NCBI RefSeq assembly: GCF_003095655.1
Contig: NZ_CP029151.1
Coordinates: 267,501-331,500 of the forward strand
DNA from: Dokdonia sp. Dokd-P16
GTDB lineage: Bacteria; Bacteroidota; Bacteroidia; Flavobacteriales; Flavobacteriaceae
Length of the DNA: 64,000 nt
Direction of reading: 5' to 3'
Shown: one piece after another, positions 38,601 to 46,388 of the stretch
Layout: each line of letters opens with the position of its first letter
How positions within the stretch are numbered: the first letter of the stretch is position 1
Position numbers and translations under genes: made by a program
The notes under the pieces: model-generated
Databases searched by the model: none
What the model saw: the letters and a program-made list of their open reading frames with translations, nothing else
What the model was told of the DNA's origin: nothing

Positions 38601-41600
38601 CCTCAAAAACTCCAGGAGGTGTGATTGCTGGAATCATCGCTATATTTAGATTGAAAGTGCCAACGACCGTACATCCTGTAGTTGTATTTTCTAGACGCAC
38701 CCAGATTGGCGTGGTTGGTGCACTTGCTAAGTAATTCAGCGGATCTGCAACTGGCATATCACTTGCGCTTCCTACCATCGCTTCTACGCTAGCCAGGGTT
38801 TCATGATACGTTAAAGTAACATCAGCAGTAGTTTGTGTTCCTAGAACAATTGCATCATTTTGAGTAAGATTAAAAAGCGCTTGCCCATCTTCATTATCAT
38901 CACAAGAAGTTAAATCTGGGATTACTGCAGGTAACACAGGTGCTGGTTGTACGATAAGTGCTAGTTCGATGACACGGTAACACTGAGTAGCTGTTGCCGG
39001 GTCCGTATCGGTTGCTCGTACATATATTATTCTAGATGCTGTTTCATAAGCCGCCGGTGTTGCTATCGATGGACTTCCCAGTTCCGCGGAAGCGAGTGTC
39101 TCATGAAAAGTGAGTGACATAAACGTCTCTCCATTAATAATATCTGTAGTTACTTGACCTGTTAAATCAAATACCGCATCTCCATCATTATCTGTATCAC
39201 CATCGTTTGCCATGGTATCACATTCTTCTACCGCTGCAATGGTGGTAGGTGATGGTAATGGGTTTACTACTAGGGTGAGCGTGATAGTTTCAAAACAACT
39301 AGTTACGATATTCTCTACTCTAGCAAAGATGGTTTGGTTAGCCATTACAGTGTTTTGATATACATCTGGAAGTGCTGGCGCACCTGCATCGGCATCGCCT
39401 TGGGTAAGGTGATAACTCACTGCCCAGTCATCATTACCGCCAGTAATCTCATCATCACGGCTACGCAAATCAAAACTTGCAAACTCATCGGTATCACTAC
39501 CGCTCTCTAGATCATCACAAAGCTCATACTCGGCAGGTTGCACTGGAGTAGGAAGCGGATTTACAACAAGAGAAAGTGGCGCTATATTACTACAAAAAGT
39601 AACCGTGGTCGTTGGTTGTGCCGTATCTGTTACCACTGCAAAAACGGTTGCCGTGTTGCTGGTGTACGCGGTAGGAGCTGCGATAGCAGGCGTTCCATTT
39701 TCCGCGGAAGCGAGAGAAGAAAACCACTCCACGCTGTGAGTTGCAGGGTCTAAACTTCCTAAAATATTTACTACCTGTGTACTTAAATCAAAAATCTGTA
39801 GTCCGTCGCTATTATCATCACAAATCGTAAAAGGAGTTGGGTTTTCATTAGGCATCGGAGTATTAAGTACTCTTAAGGTAAATGGTGTTGTGTCATAACA
39901 ACCTATCGCATTAAATACACGAGCAAAAACTATTTGCTCAAAAGGGTCGTTGTTGATATACATTGCTGCGTCGAGTTCTTGACCTACAGGCGCATTATCT
40001 GCATCTGCTTGGGTGAGATAGTAAGCAACACTTAAACTAGTGTCGCCACCAGTAATTTCGGTATCTCTAGAAGAGAGTACAAAAAAGTCAAACACACCAT
40101 CATTATCATCATCACAAGCCTCATAGTCGGCTGGAGTGACAGCCACAGGCACTGGGAAGCTACGAATGCTCATACTCGTCGTTGAAAAGCAACCTGTTGT
40201 ATTATCAGTTACGCGTACTTCTACAATCTGAGGATTGCTTGTGGTAGTAAACATCGTGCTATCTGGAATACTTGCATCGCCAGTAATAGCGCCAGCAGCA
40301 TCCAAGTGATAGGTCACTGTAAGATTTGCATTAAAACCACTGGTGATTTCGGCGTCTTTTTGAGAAAGATCAACCGTTGTAAATCCATCTACTACACCGT
40401 CATCATCACACACTTGAAGTTCTGATGGCGTAATAGCCACAGGATTCTGATTTACGATAATCTCAAAATTCATTGCAGTATCAAAGGTCGTACACGTGCT
40501 GCTCGTACTTCTTAAGCTATAAAAAATAGTCTGCGGGTTACTACTATTTGAAAAAGATGCAGGACTTGCAATCGCCACAGGAGGCGTAGCCGTATAAGCT
40601 GCAATGCTCTCATAAAAAGTAACTTCTAAATCTGCGTCTCCACCAGTGATCTCCGCTACATGCTGCGTTAAATCAAAAGTAGCAGCATTGACTACAGCAG
40701 AACAAGTTTCAATACTACTGATGCTTGGTAGGAATGTTGGATTGGGGTTTACTGTGAGTCTCACATGCTCACCAAGACCTACACATCCATTATCTGTATC
40801 TGCCTCTACACGAACCCAAATATCTTGAACACCACCAGCATTAGTAAATAAAGGATTGTTGCTATAAGCAGCAATATCGATAATAGGATTAATCTCAGAT
40901 AAGGCTTCTTGTTCTGTCTCGTAATAAGCCACAGATACTACTTGTGGTGAGAAAAATGTTTCTATCGTAGCGGTAGCTCCAGAGAAATCAAATACAGCAA
41001 TACCATCACTATCGGTATCACACTCAATCTCATCTACAAAGAGTGTTCCTGTTGGAATTTGAGAAGCACTCACAATCACGTTAATAACGCCTTCTCGTGA
41101 ACATCCATCTAGATTTGTAACTGTTACAGCAATAGCTTCTGTAAAAGGAGAACCACTATTAACATAAGCCGTTGGATCAGTTATAGGTGAACCAGAAGCG
41201 TCTACATAAGTAAACGTCTCGTTAGCCGAATTTGTACTCAACTCGCTCTGTGACTGCGTTAAGTTTAAAGTTGTAACACCATTTGTATCATCATCACACT
41301 GACGTAAAATTACTGGTGTGGTAAGGACTGGAAGGGCATTTACTCTAAGATTAACAGGTGTTATTGAGAAACAACCAGTAAATGCAGTGTTTTCAACTCT
41401 TGCAAAAATAGTATCATTATTAGGGCTCGACGTATTTGTATATGCTGCAGGAAGTGGATTTGCATTACTAGATGCTTCCGGTCCGTTTACATGATAACTC
41501 ACTTCAAACTGCACTGGATCTAAGCCATTTAAAACTTCGTCATCTAATGTAGAAAGATTGAAGGTAGCCACCCCATTGGTATCATCGCCATCTATATTAT

Positions 41601-42771
41601 CATCACAAATCTCATAGGTAGCCGGCATTGTTGCAACAGGCAATGCAACAACCTCAATATTAAATGAGCTAGTACTTGAACACGTAGGCAAGCCATTGTT
41701 TTCTACACGAATAAAAATCTCATCACTTACAGAATTGTATGTTGTCGTGCCCGCTAAAGCTCCCGCTCCTGTATCTGCGTCTGCTTGACTCAAATGGAAA
41801 GAAACAGAAAACGCTGTCGCACTCTGTCCATTTAAAACATCTGGAATTTGAGCGTCTAGATTAAAACTTGCAAAACCATCTGCATCTGTATCACACTCAA
41901 AAATATCATCTGGTGCTGTTGCTGCTGGTACTGTAAAAAATGTAACAACGACCTCGTCTGTTCCTGTGTCTCCAGCAGTATCTGTGATTGTTACTTGATA
42001 CTCACCACTAGTAGTCACATCAAGCATCGCTGTAGTAACTTGAGCCCCACCACCATCTAAAACAGGCATAAAACCTGCTCCAGTATCTACAGCCCATGCA
42101 TAACCAGCTGCTTCTGCACTCGTAGCATCTAGTGTTACTGTTGTTCCTTCACAAGCATCTTGATCTGCTCCTAGTGAAGCATTTACTATAGAACAATCTG
42201 TGCTCCCGGCACCTGCTGGATCTGAGGTATTAGTCTGCTCAATAAAAATCTCTGCTTGTTGACCAGAAAAGTTGGTCACCATAAAAACGTAAATATCACC
42301 CTCTTGTGCATTCGAAATTACTGGAGTCTCTATAGCTGATGCAGAAAAACTGCAATCTTCAATATTTGCCGCAGTTAACTGATTGAATACATCAGTGTCA
42401 GGAAAAGGTCCCCAAATAATAAAATCCACATCAAGGCCTGTCCCTGTTGGAGTTCCGTCATCATCTATTGCTGTATTCTGGGTGATTTGAAATTCTAAAT
42501 CCCCTGCTTGATCAATTTGCAAGAAATACCAAGTAGGAAAAGGTTGACTACCTAAACAACCATAATTGGGACCTGCCTGTCCTGACGTAGTACAGTTTGA
42601 ATCTGTACTACCTGCAAAACAAGCGTCAAATGGTGTCGCAAAAACAGGGTCATTGGTACAAAATGGAACTGCATCTTGAAACGTCGAACCTCCTGCGGAT
42701 GTCTGCGCAAAAAGCGACGTATTTATAAAAGAAAAAGCTATTAGAATTAAAGCTAAACGTAGGATTCTCAT
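35626..42771 (-). CDS. Giant modular T9SS type B cargo protein 2
   Basis: 2381 residues. A signal peptide at about 1-22 ends SLFAQ. A Bacteroidetes N-terminal domain at about 23-190 (PFCTNDP, WYFLQI, DVDFIIWGPF) resembles those on other surface adhesins. A PKD/Ig-like segment (about 195-280) is followed by four private modules and the 14 modules shared with giant protein 1, then the same Ig-like segment and type B sorting domain ending HFTLKR. It is likely a T9SS-exported surface protein with a binding head different from protein 1 on a near-identical stalk. Ligand unknown. The PorV/PorQ-like gene is its downstream neighbour, converging. Confidence 0.9.
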   Translation of the reverse strand: MRILRLALILIAFSFINTSLFAQTSAGGSTFQDAVPFCTNDPVFATPFDACFAGSTDSNCTTSGQAGPNYGCLGSQPFPTWYFLQIDQAGDLEFQITQNTAIDDDGTPTGTGLDVDFIIWGPFPDTDVFNQLTAANIEDCSFSASAIETPVISNAQEGDIYVFMVTNFSGQQAEIFIEQTNTSDPAGAGSTDCSIVNASLGADQDACEGTTVTLDATSAEAAGYAWAVDTGAGFMPVLDGGGAQVTTAMLDVTTSGEYQVTITDTAGDTGTDEVVVTFFTVPAATAPDDIFECDTDADGFASFNLDAQIPDVLNGQSATAFSVSFHLSQADADTGAGALAGTTTYNSVSDEIFIRVENNGLPTCSSTSSFNIEVVALPVATMPATYEICDDNIDGDDTNGVATFNLSTLDDEVLNGLDPVQFEVSYHVNGPEASSNANPLPAAYTNTSSPNNDTIFARVENTAFTGCFSITPVNLRVNALPVLTTPVILRQCDDDTNGVTTLNLTQSQSELSTNSANETFTYVDASGSPITDPTAYVNSGSPFTEAIAVTVTNLDGCSREGVINVIVSASQIPTGTLFVDEIECDTDSDGIAVFDFSGATATIETFFSPQVVSVAYYETEQEALSEINPIIDIAAYSNNPLFTNAGGVQDIWVRVEADTDNGCVGLGEHVRLTVNPNPTFLPSISSIETCSAVVNAATFDLTQHVAEITGGDADLEVTFYESIAAYTATPPVAIASPASFSNSSNPQTIFYSLRSTSSTCTTFDTAMNFEIIVNQNPVAITPSELQVCDDDGVVDGFTTVDLSQKDAEITSGFNANLTVTYHLDAAGAITGDASIPDSTMFTTTSNPQIVEVRVTDNTTGCFSTTSMSIRSFPVPVAVTPADYEACDDDNDGVFDFFVLSSRDTEITGGDTSLSVAYYLTQADADNAPVGQELDAAMYINNDPFEQIVFARVFNAIGCYDTTPFTLRVLNTPMPNENPTPFTICDDNSDGLQIFDLSTQVVNILGSLDPATHSVEWFSSLASAENGTPAIAAPTAYTSNTATVFAVVTDTAQPTTTVTFCSNIAPLSLVVNPLPTPVQPAEYELCDDLESGSDTDEFASFDLRSRDDEITGGNDDWAVSYHLTQGDADAGAPALPDVYQNTVMANQTIFARVENIVTSCFETITLTLVVNPLPSPTTIAAVEECDTMANDGDTDNDGDAVFDLTGQVTTDIINGETFMSLTFHETLASAELGSPSIATPAAYETASRIIYVRATDTDPATATQCYRVIELALIVQPAPVLPAVIPDLTSCDDNEDGQALFNLTQNDAIVLGTQTTADVTLTYHETLASVEAMVGSASDMPVADPLNYLASAPTTPIWVRLENTTTGCTVVGTFNLNIAMIPAITPPGVFEECDSEGALVGTDTDGITSFDLTSLDTLITGGDITLSVSYYESQADLDAGLASAITTPTAYVNSGLSPQTIFILVTSDQAGMCGAQTTVDLQVNPLPVIGEPLPAAVACDEDNDGFGAFDLQQYNDDLLATVTNIDLRFYETLDNATADTGAGQIDITVPYNNISGMTSLYVVAQDTDATTATSCTKIYEFELIVFPIPELPATLATLAACDDNNDLMEVIDLTQNEAAIIGTQDPATLVITYHNTQADADLGINAIVNPTAYTATQITPLEIIWVRLQVSDGSPNICAAIGSFEISVETPPTANPNGDDLDLMICDDDTDTFTVFDLTVNQASLTGGDPLLTVTYYESIAALNAGTPITDPSAYTNVLNPQTIQAVVSSPAGCSDGTTFNIEVLPLPTPNTNPNALEVCDTTTDIDTDGDGVIDAGSGSATDGFEVFDLTAAIAQIAGAEPVNVTVYTELAFAEANPEDTTLAIADVTAFINTVTGNQTLYARVERDVPGNSDFDSDGNLCFVVVPFEVVVNPLPILAEAGPVDYTFCEEFDGDDSMGSVDLTTLADLAGLLAAPQVTSDFIITYHELEVQAAANAAALSSPYTVADNQELFVRIENATTGCVNFTSIIFTVESRPEVFPADNIVQCADDFGVNIAPEQSTATFDLTQQNAVITGNVAATSVSYYTSLADAQAMTNAITTPSAFENTTNPQVIYARAVNTASGCESSTVVDFEIFVQPLPYTNLTNEGGQICVDEITGEALNPFTVDGTVESPQIGVTYSYAWTRDGALVSLNPEVTIDAAGTYQVMITATYGDGTSCDYVAEAVYSAESAPVFEAVVVESSFNNSGLYTVEVINITGADAASIYEFAIDDGPFQSSTTFTGVTPGTHTVFGRLASGNCSVSEVEIGIIDYPRFFTPNADGFHDTWNIIGLGVAPNLNAKIFIFDRYGKLLKQISPVGAGWDGTFNGQPMPSSDYWFRVEFTEVDGLGTQRTVNGHFTLKR
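37207..37222. repeat. Palindromic repeat inside giant gene 2
   Basis: CGCTTCCGCGAAAGCG, one mismatch, at the site equivalent to 12583 in giant gene 1; the two copies carry different substitutions. Decayed relatives occur near 39080 and 39700. Confidence 0.75.
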
Positions 42772-42906
42772 TATAGAATTATTTAAGGAGTGAAAAATAG
42801 CGTTTTTTTGCTAAAATCCTGTTAACAGAGACTCGTTTTGTTAAGAACTATTGACAATAAAAATCCCAATTAGCAATGTCAATACCAGCAAAATAAAGAA
42901 GCTTAA

Positions 42907-43731
42907 CTACAAGGAACATGCTTGACAAAGAGTTACCACTTCCATAGCCTCTTTTACGTCATGAACTCTTAATATATGAGCGCCTTTATTAATCGCGATT
43001 GTATTTAATACCGTGGTCCCATTAAGTGCCTTATCTGGTGATGTTTCAAGGGTCTTATAAATCATAGATTTGCGGGAAACTCCTGCAAGAATAGGGAGGC
43101 CTAACTGTTTAAAGATTGCCAACTTATTAAGTAACTCAAAACTATGGCTAGCTGTTTTTGCAAATCCAAATCCTGGATCTACAATAACGTCATTTATCTT
43201 ATGAGACCTTGCCGCAGCAACGCGCTCACTAAAGTAATGCAGCACCTCTTTCGTTATATTCTCATAGACCGCAAGTTCCTTCATAGTCTGAGGAGTGCCT
43301 CGCATATGCATCATTATATAAGGAACACCCAGCTCCCCTACTGTGGACATCATTTCTTGATCTAACTGCCCAGCACTTATATCATTAATTATAGCTGCTC
43401 CTGCTGCTATTGCTTTTCTTGCTACGCTTGCGCGAAAGGTGTCTACAGAGATTATAATCTCAGGAAATAATGTAATCAGTTGTTCTATCACTGGAATCAA
43501 TCTTAGCTCCTCCTCCTCTACCGAAATATCAACAGCTCCTGGTCGAGAACTGTAAGCTCCTACGTCAATAAATGTGGCGCCATCATCAAGCATTGTTCTT
43601 ACTTGATCAATAGCAGCTTCCATATTTTTATACCTACCACCATCATAAAAACTATCTGGAGTAAGGTTTAGTATTCCCATCACCTTGGGCTTTGAGAGAT
43701 CTATTAGCGTTCCTTTACAGTTTATTTTCAT
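42907..43731 (-). CDS. folP: Dihydropteroate synthase
   Basis: 274 residues, TIM barrel. Motifs: GILNLTPDSFYDGG near the start, F-I-D-V-G-A-Y-S-S-R-P-G, I-N-D-I-S-A, and D-P-G-F-G-F-A-K. It condenses 6-hydroxymethyl-dihydropterin diphosphate with p-aminobenzoate for folate synthesis and is the sulfonamide target. Upstream of giant gene 2 on the same strand with a 135-bp gap, so the two are probably independent. No promoter match seen. Confidence 0.97.
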   Translation of the reverse strand: MKINCKGTLIDLSKPKVMGILNLTPDSFYDGGRYKNMEAAIDQVRTMLDDGATFIDVGAYSSRPGAVDISVEEEELRLIPVIEQLITLFPEIIISVDTFRASVARKAIAAGAAIINDISAGQLDQEMMSTVGELGVPYIMMHMRGTPQTMKELAVYENITKEVLHYFSERVAAARSHKINDVIVDPGFGFAKTASHSFELLNKLAIFKQLGLPILAGVSRKSMIYKTLETSPDKALNGTTVLNTIAINKGAHILRVHDVKEAMEVVTLCQACSL

Positions 43732-43821
43732 GGATGATTATTTATAAATACTTGGCTTTTATTCATTGATAGTTTGACTTCTTTAGCAGCTACTTTTAAT
43801 CACACACCACCCCTACTCCAT

Positions 43822-43900
43822 AGCCCCGATTGTAGTGAAAATCCCACAGCTGGCTGGTGCAACCGCCGCGAGGAATTGCAACAGAAAGCGGGATACTGCT
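43822..43900 (+). repeat. Structured intergenic repeat, copy 3 (shorter)
   Basis: About 80 bp starting AGCCCCGATTGTAGTGAAAA and running to CAGAAAGCGGGATACTGCTT, with an internal hairpin-like part. The order GATTGTAGTG ... AAAGCGGGA parallels GGATAGTAGTGG ... ATAGCCCGG in copies 1 and 2 read on the minus strand, so it lies in the opposite orientation. Similarity is partial. It occupies the 292-bp gap between folP and the DUF1599 gene. Confidence 0.5.
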
Positions 43901-44023
43901 TCAAAAATACACCATAAACGCTGTGCTTCAAAAGGATAATAGGGAGCATTATTTTCTAAGGCGCATCTCATTTCTTATATTGAAGATTTTAACCGAAATT
44001 TACCAAAAATCAAACAACACAGC

Positions 44024-44563
44024 ATGCCTGACACTTCTGCCCAATATGATGCGGTAATCACACAATGTAGAGACCTTTTTATTAAAAAAATGAAAGACTA
44101 TGGGAGTGCATGGCGCATATTGAGGCTTCCTTCTCTCACCGATCAAATTTTTATAAAAGCACAGCGCATACGCGGTTTACAGCAAAACGATGTGCAAAAA
44201 GTGGATGAAGGGCAGCAATCTGAATTTATAGGGATCATAAATTACTGTGCAATGGCGCTGGTGAATCTTGAGCGCGGCGTGGTAGAGCAACCAGACATGC
44301 AACTTGAGGAGGCCACTCGCGCCTACGATGAGAAAATAAAAATCACAAAACAGTTAATGATGGATAAAAATCACGACTATGGAGAAGCATGGCGTGATAT
44401 GCGAGTGAGCAGTCTTACAGATTTGATTCTCCAGAAATTATTACGTGTGAAGCAAATAGAAGATAACAAGGGAAAAACGCTGGTTTCTGAAGGTATTGAT
44501 GCAAACTATCAAGACATGATTAATTATGCTGTTTTTGCAATGATTCACTTAGGTGAAGCATAA
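44024..44563 (+). CDS. DUF1599 protein, internally duplicated
   Basis: 179 residues in two similar halves: KDYGSAWRILRLPSLTDQIF (about 22-41) matches HDYGEAWRDMRVSSLTDLIL in the second half, and each half continues with an R-x-K/R-Q helix and an I-N-Y-x-x-x-A-L/M strand. The domain family is annotated in other genomes as a nucleotide-modification-associated domain, but no reaction is established. Cytoplasmic, no signal. Stands 76 bp before the DoxX-like gene, with a palindrome copy between them. Confidence 0.8.
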   Translation: MPDTSAQYDAVITQCRDLFIKKMKDYGSAWRILRLPSLTDQIFIKAQRIRGLQQNDVQKVDEGQQSEFIGIINYCAMALVNLERGVVEQPDMQLEEATRAYDEKIKITKQLMMDKNHDYGEAWRDMRVSSLTDLILQKLLRVKQIEDNKGKTLVSEGIDANYQDMINYAVFAMIHLGEA

Positions 44564-44589
44564 GAATTAGTATTTATGAATAAAAGTTA

Positions 44590-44605
44590 CGCTTTCGCGA
44601 AAACG
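44590..44605. repeat. Palindromic repeat, intergenic
   Basis: CGCTTTCGCGAAAACG, one mismatch; flanking GTTA/TAAC extends the symmetry outwards (GTTACG...CGTAAC). Confidence 0.85.
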
Positions 44606-44639
44606 TAACTAATACACCTCCAGTACTACTGGATTATAT

Positions 44640-46388
44640 ATGAAACTACTTACACACATAGCTCGCTTTATTGTAGGAGCACTTTTTATCTTTAGCGGAT
44701 TTATAAAGCTTAACGATCCTCTCGGGTTTTCTTATAAGCTACAAGAATATTTTAGCGCAGAGGTATTAGGTCTTGAATTCTTATCACCTTACGCCCTACT
44801 AATTTCCATCATACTTGTGGTGGTTGAAGTGTTATTAGGAATTGCCTTGCTGGTAGGTTACCGTAAAAAAATCACGCTGTGGCTACTGTTTGCAATGATT
44901 GCATTTTTTACATTTCTCACCTTCTACTCGGCTTATTTTAATAAGGTGACAGATTGTGGATGTTTTGGTGATGCCATTCCGTTAGTACCGTGGGAGTCTT
45001 TTGCAAAGGATGTGATTTTATTAGTTCTTATCGTTTTCTTGATGTTTAATCAGAAATATATACGTCCCCTTTTCGGAAAACTGGTTAATACCTCAATTGT
45101 CTTTGTATCATTTTTAGCATGTATGTTCTTTGGTATGCATGTACTCGAGCACCTGCCATGGTTAGATTTTAGAGCTTACAAAGTAGGCTCAAACATAGCT
45201 GAAGGAATGAAAATTCCGGAAGGCGCACCAGAAGCTACGTTTGAATACCAATGGAAATTTAATATTGATGGTAAAGAAGAAGTAATTACCACAGAAGGTG
45301 GCTACCCACAGGTAGACGGAGAGTTTGTCTCATACGAGGTCGTACAGACAGCCGAAGGCTATGAGCCACCTGTACATGATTTTACAATAGAACGCGGAGA
45401 AGAAAACTATACTACAGAATTTCTAGAGAAAGAAAATCTAGTTGTAATCGTTGCTTATAATCTGACTAATACGGAGCGAGAAGGTTACTATAATATAAGA
45501 ACTATTGCAGAAGATGCTATTAGGAAAGGATATAACGTCATAGGTCTAAGTTCCTCGTCGCAAGATGTGACAGATGAGTTTGTACAAGATTTCAAACTTC
45601 CTTTTAAATTCTACTTTACAGATGAAACGGTTTTAAAAACTATTGTGCGCGCAAATCCTGGGATTGTGAGTCTTCACAAAGGAACTATTTTACAAAAGCT
45701 TCATTATAATGACGCGCAAGACTTGCGCTTACAAACTTTAGAAAACAGTAAGCCAAACCTTGATTTTACTCTTAAATATGAGCTAGACAGTATCGCCATT
45801 CTAGATCAAAAGTACAGAAGGATGATGTACTTGCAAGATGGAGAAGAAAAGAATACCGAAGCTAAAAAGCTAGGCGTAGCTCCAGAGGAATTTCAAAATT
45901 TTATCTGGAAGCAACAAGAATTACTAGATAGTATTAATCTTGAGCGTATAGAATATACCATAAAAACGAAAGGATATCCAGGGAAGAGTATCGTGGGCGA
46001 ACCTACAAATACTGCTGCTTGGTATGTAATCCAGCATAATCCCGATAAAATCCCAACCTACATAGATACCATCAAAAAAGCTGGAAAAGATGGAGAATTA
46101 CCATACACGCTGGTTGCTATGATGGAAGACCGCTTACTTATGGGTAATGGTGAACCTCAAATTTACGGTACCCAAGGAGCAACATATCCAAACATGGCCA
46201 ATTTTATATGGCCTATAGCAGATCCGCAAGATGTAAATGAAAGACGTGCTGCAGCTGGGTTTCCTCAAACTATTGAGCAATATGGAAAAGACCTCTTTGG
46301 GCAAGACTTTGAATACAAAGAAATAACTCTGGACGAAGCGCTTGCTGCAAAACAGCAAATGCTCCAAGGTAATGCTGCATCAAATTGA
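44640..46388 (+). CDS. DoxX/BT_3928-like membrane protein with thioredoxin-like domain
   Basis: 582 residues. Four membrane helices at about 5-140 in the DoxX/MauE style, with the C-G-C-F-G-D motif at the end of the third. After another helix near 155-175 come soluble regions. One stretch at about 255-355 (LVVIVAYNLTN ... KLPFKFYFTDE ... NPGIVSLHKG) has the strand order of a thioredoxin fold but no C-x-x-C. The remaining 220 residues are unassigned. Bacteroidota carry this as a conserved family without proven role; redox handling in the envelope is plausible. Overlaps the permease gene by 4 bp. Confidence 0.75.
   Translation: MKLLTHIARFIVGALFIFSGFIKLNDPLGFSYKLQEYFSAEVLGLEFLSPYALLISIILVVVEVLLGIALLVGYRKKITLWLLFAMIAFFTFLTFYSAYFNKVTDCGCFGDAIPLVPWESFAKDVILLVLIVFLMFNQKYIRPLFGKLVNTSIVFVSFLACMFFGMHVLEHLPWLDFRAYKVGSNIAEGMKIPEGAPEATFEYQWKFNIDGKEEVITTEGGYPQVDGEFVSYEVVQTAEGYEPPVHDFTIERGEENYTTEFLEKENLVVIVAYNLTNTEREGYYNIRTIAEDAIRKGYNVIGLSSSSQDVTDEFVQDFKLPFKFYFTDETVLKTIVRANPGIVSLHKGTILQKLHYNDAQDLRLQTLENSKPNLDFTLKYELDSIAILDQKYRRMMYLQDGEEKNTEAKKLGVAPEEFQNFIWKQQELLDSINLERIEYTIKTKGYPGKSIVGEPTNTAAWYVIQHNPDKIPTYIDTIKKAGKDGELPYTLVAMMEDRLLMGNGEPQIYGTQGATYPNMANFIWPIADPQDVNERRAAAGFPQTIEQYGKDLFGQDFEYKEITLDEALAAKQQMLQGNAASN

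Larger units (their letters stand above)
35569..40743 (-). repeat. Large inverted repeat, right copy (5175 bp)
   Basis: Reverse-oriented partner of 9062-14236. Holds the terminator and codons 677-2381 of giant gene 2. Same length as the left copy to the base. Differences are scattered substitutions, denser in the first 100 or so codons. Confidence 0.93.
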
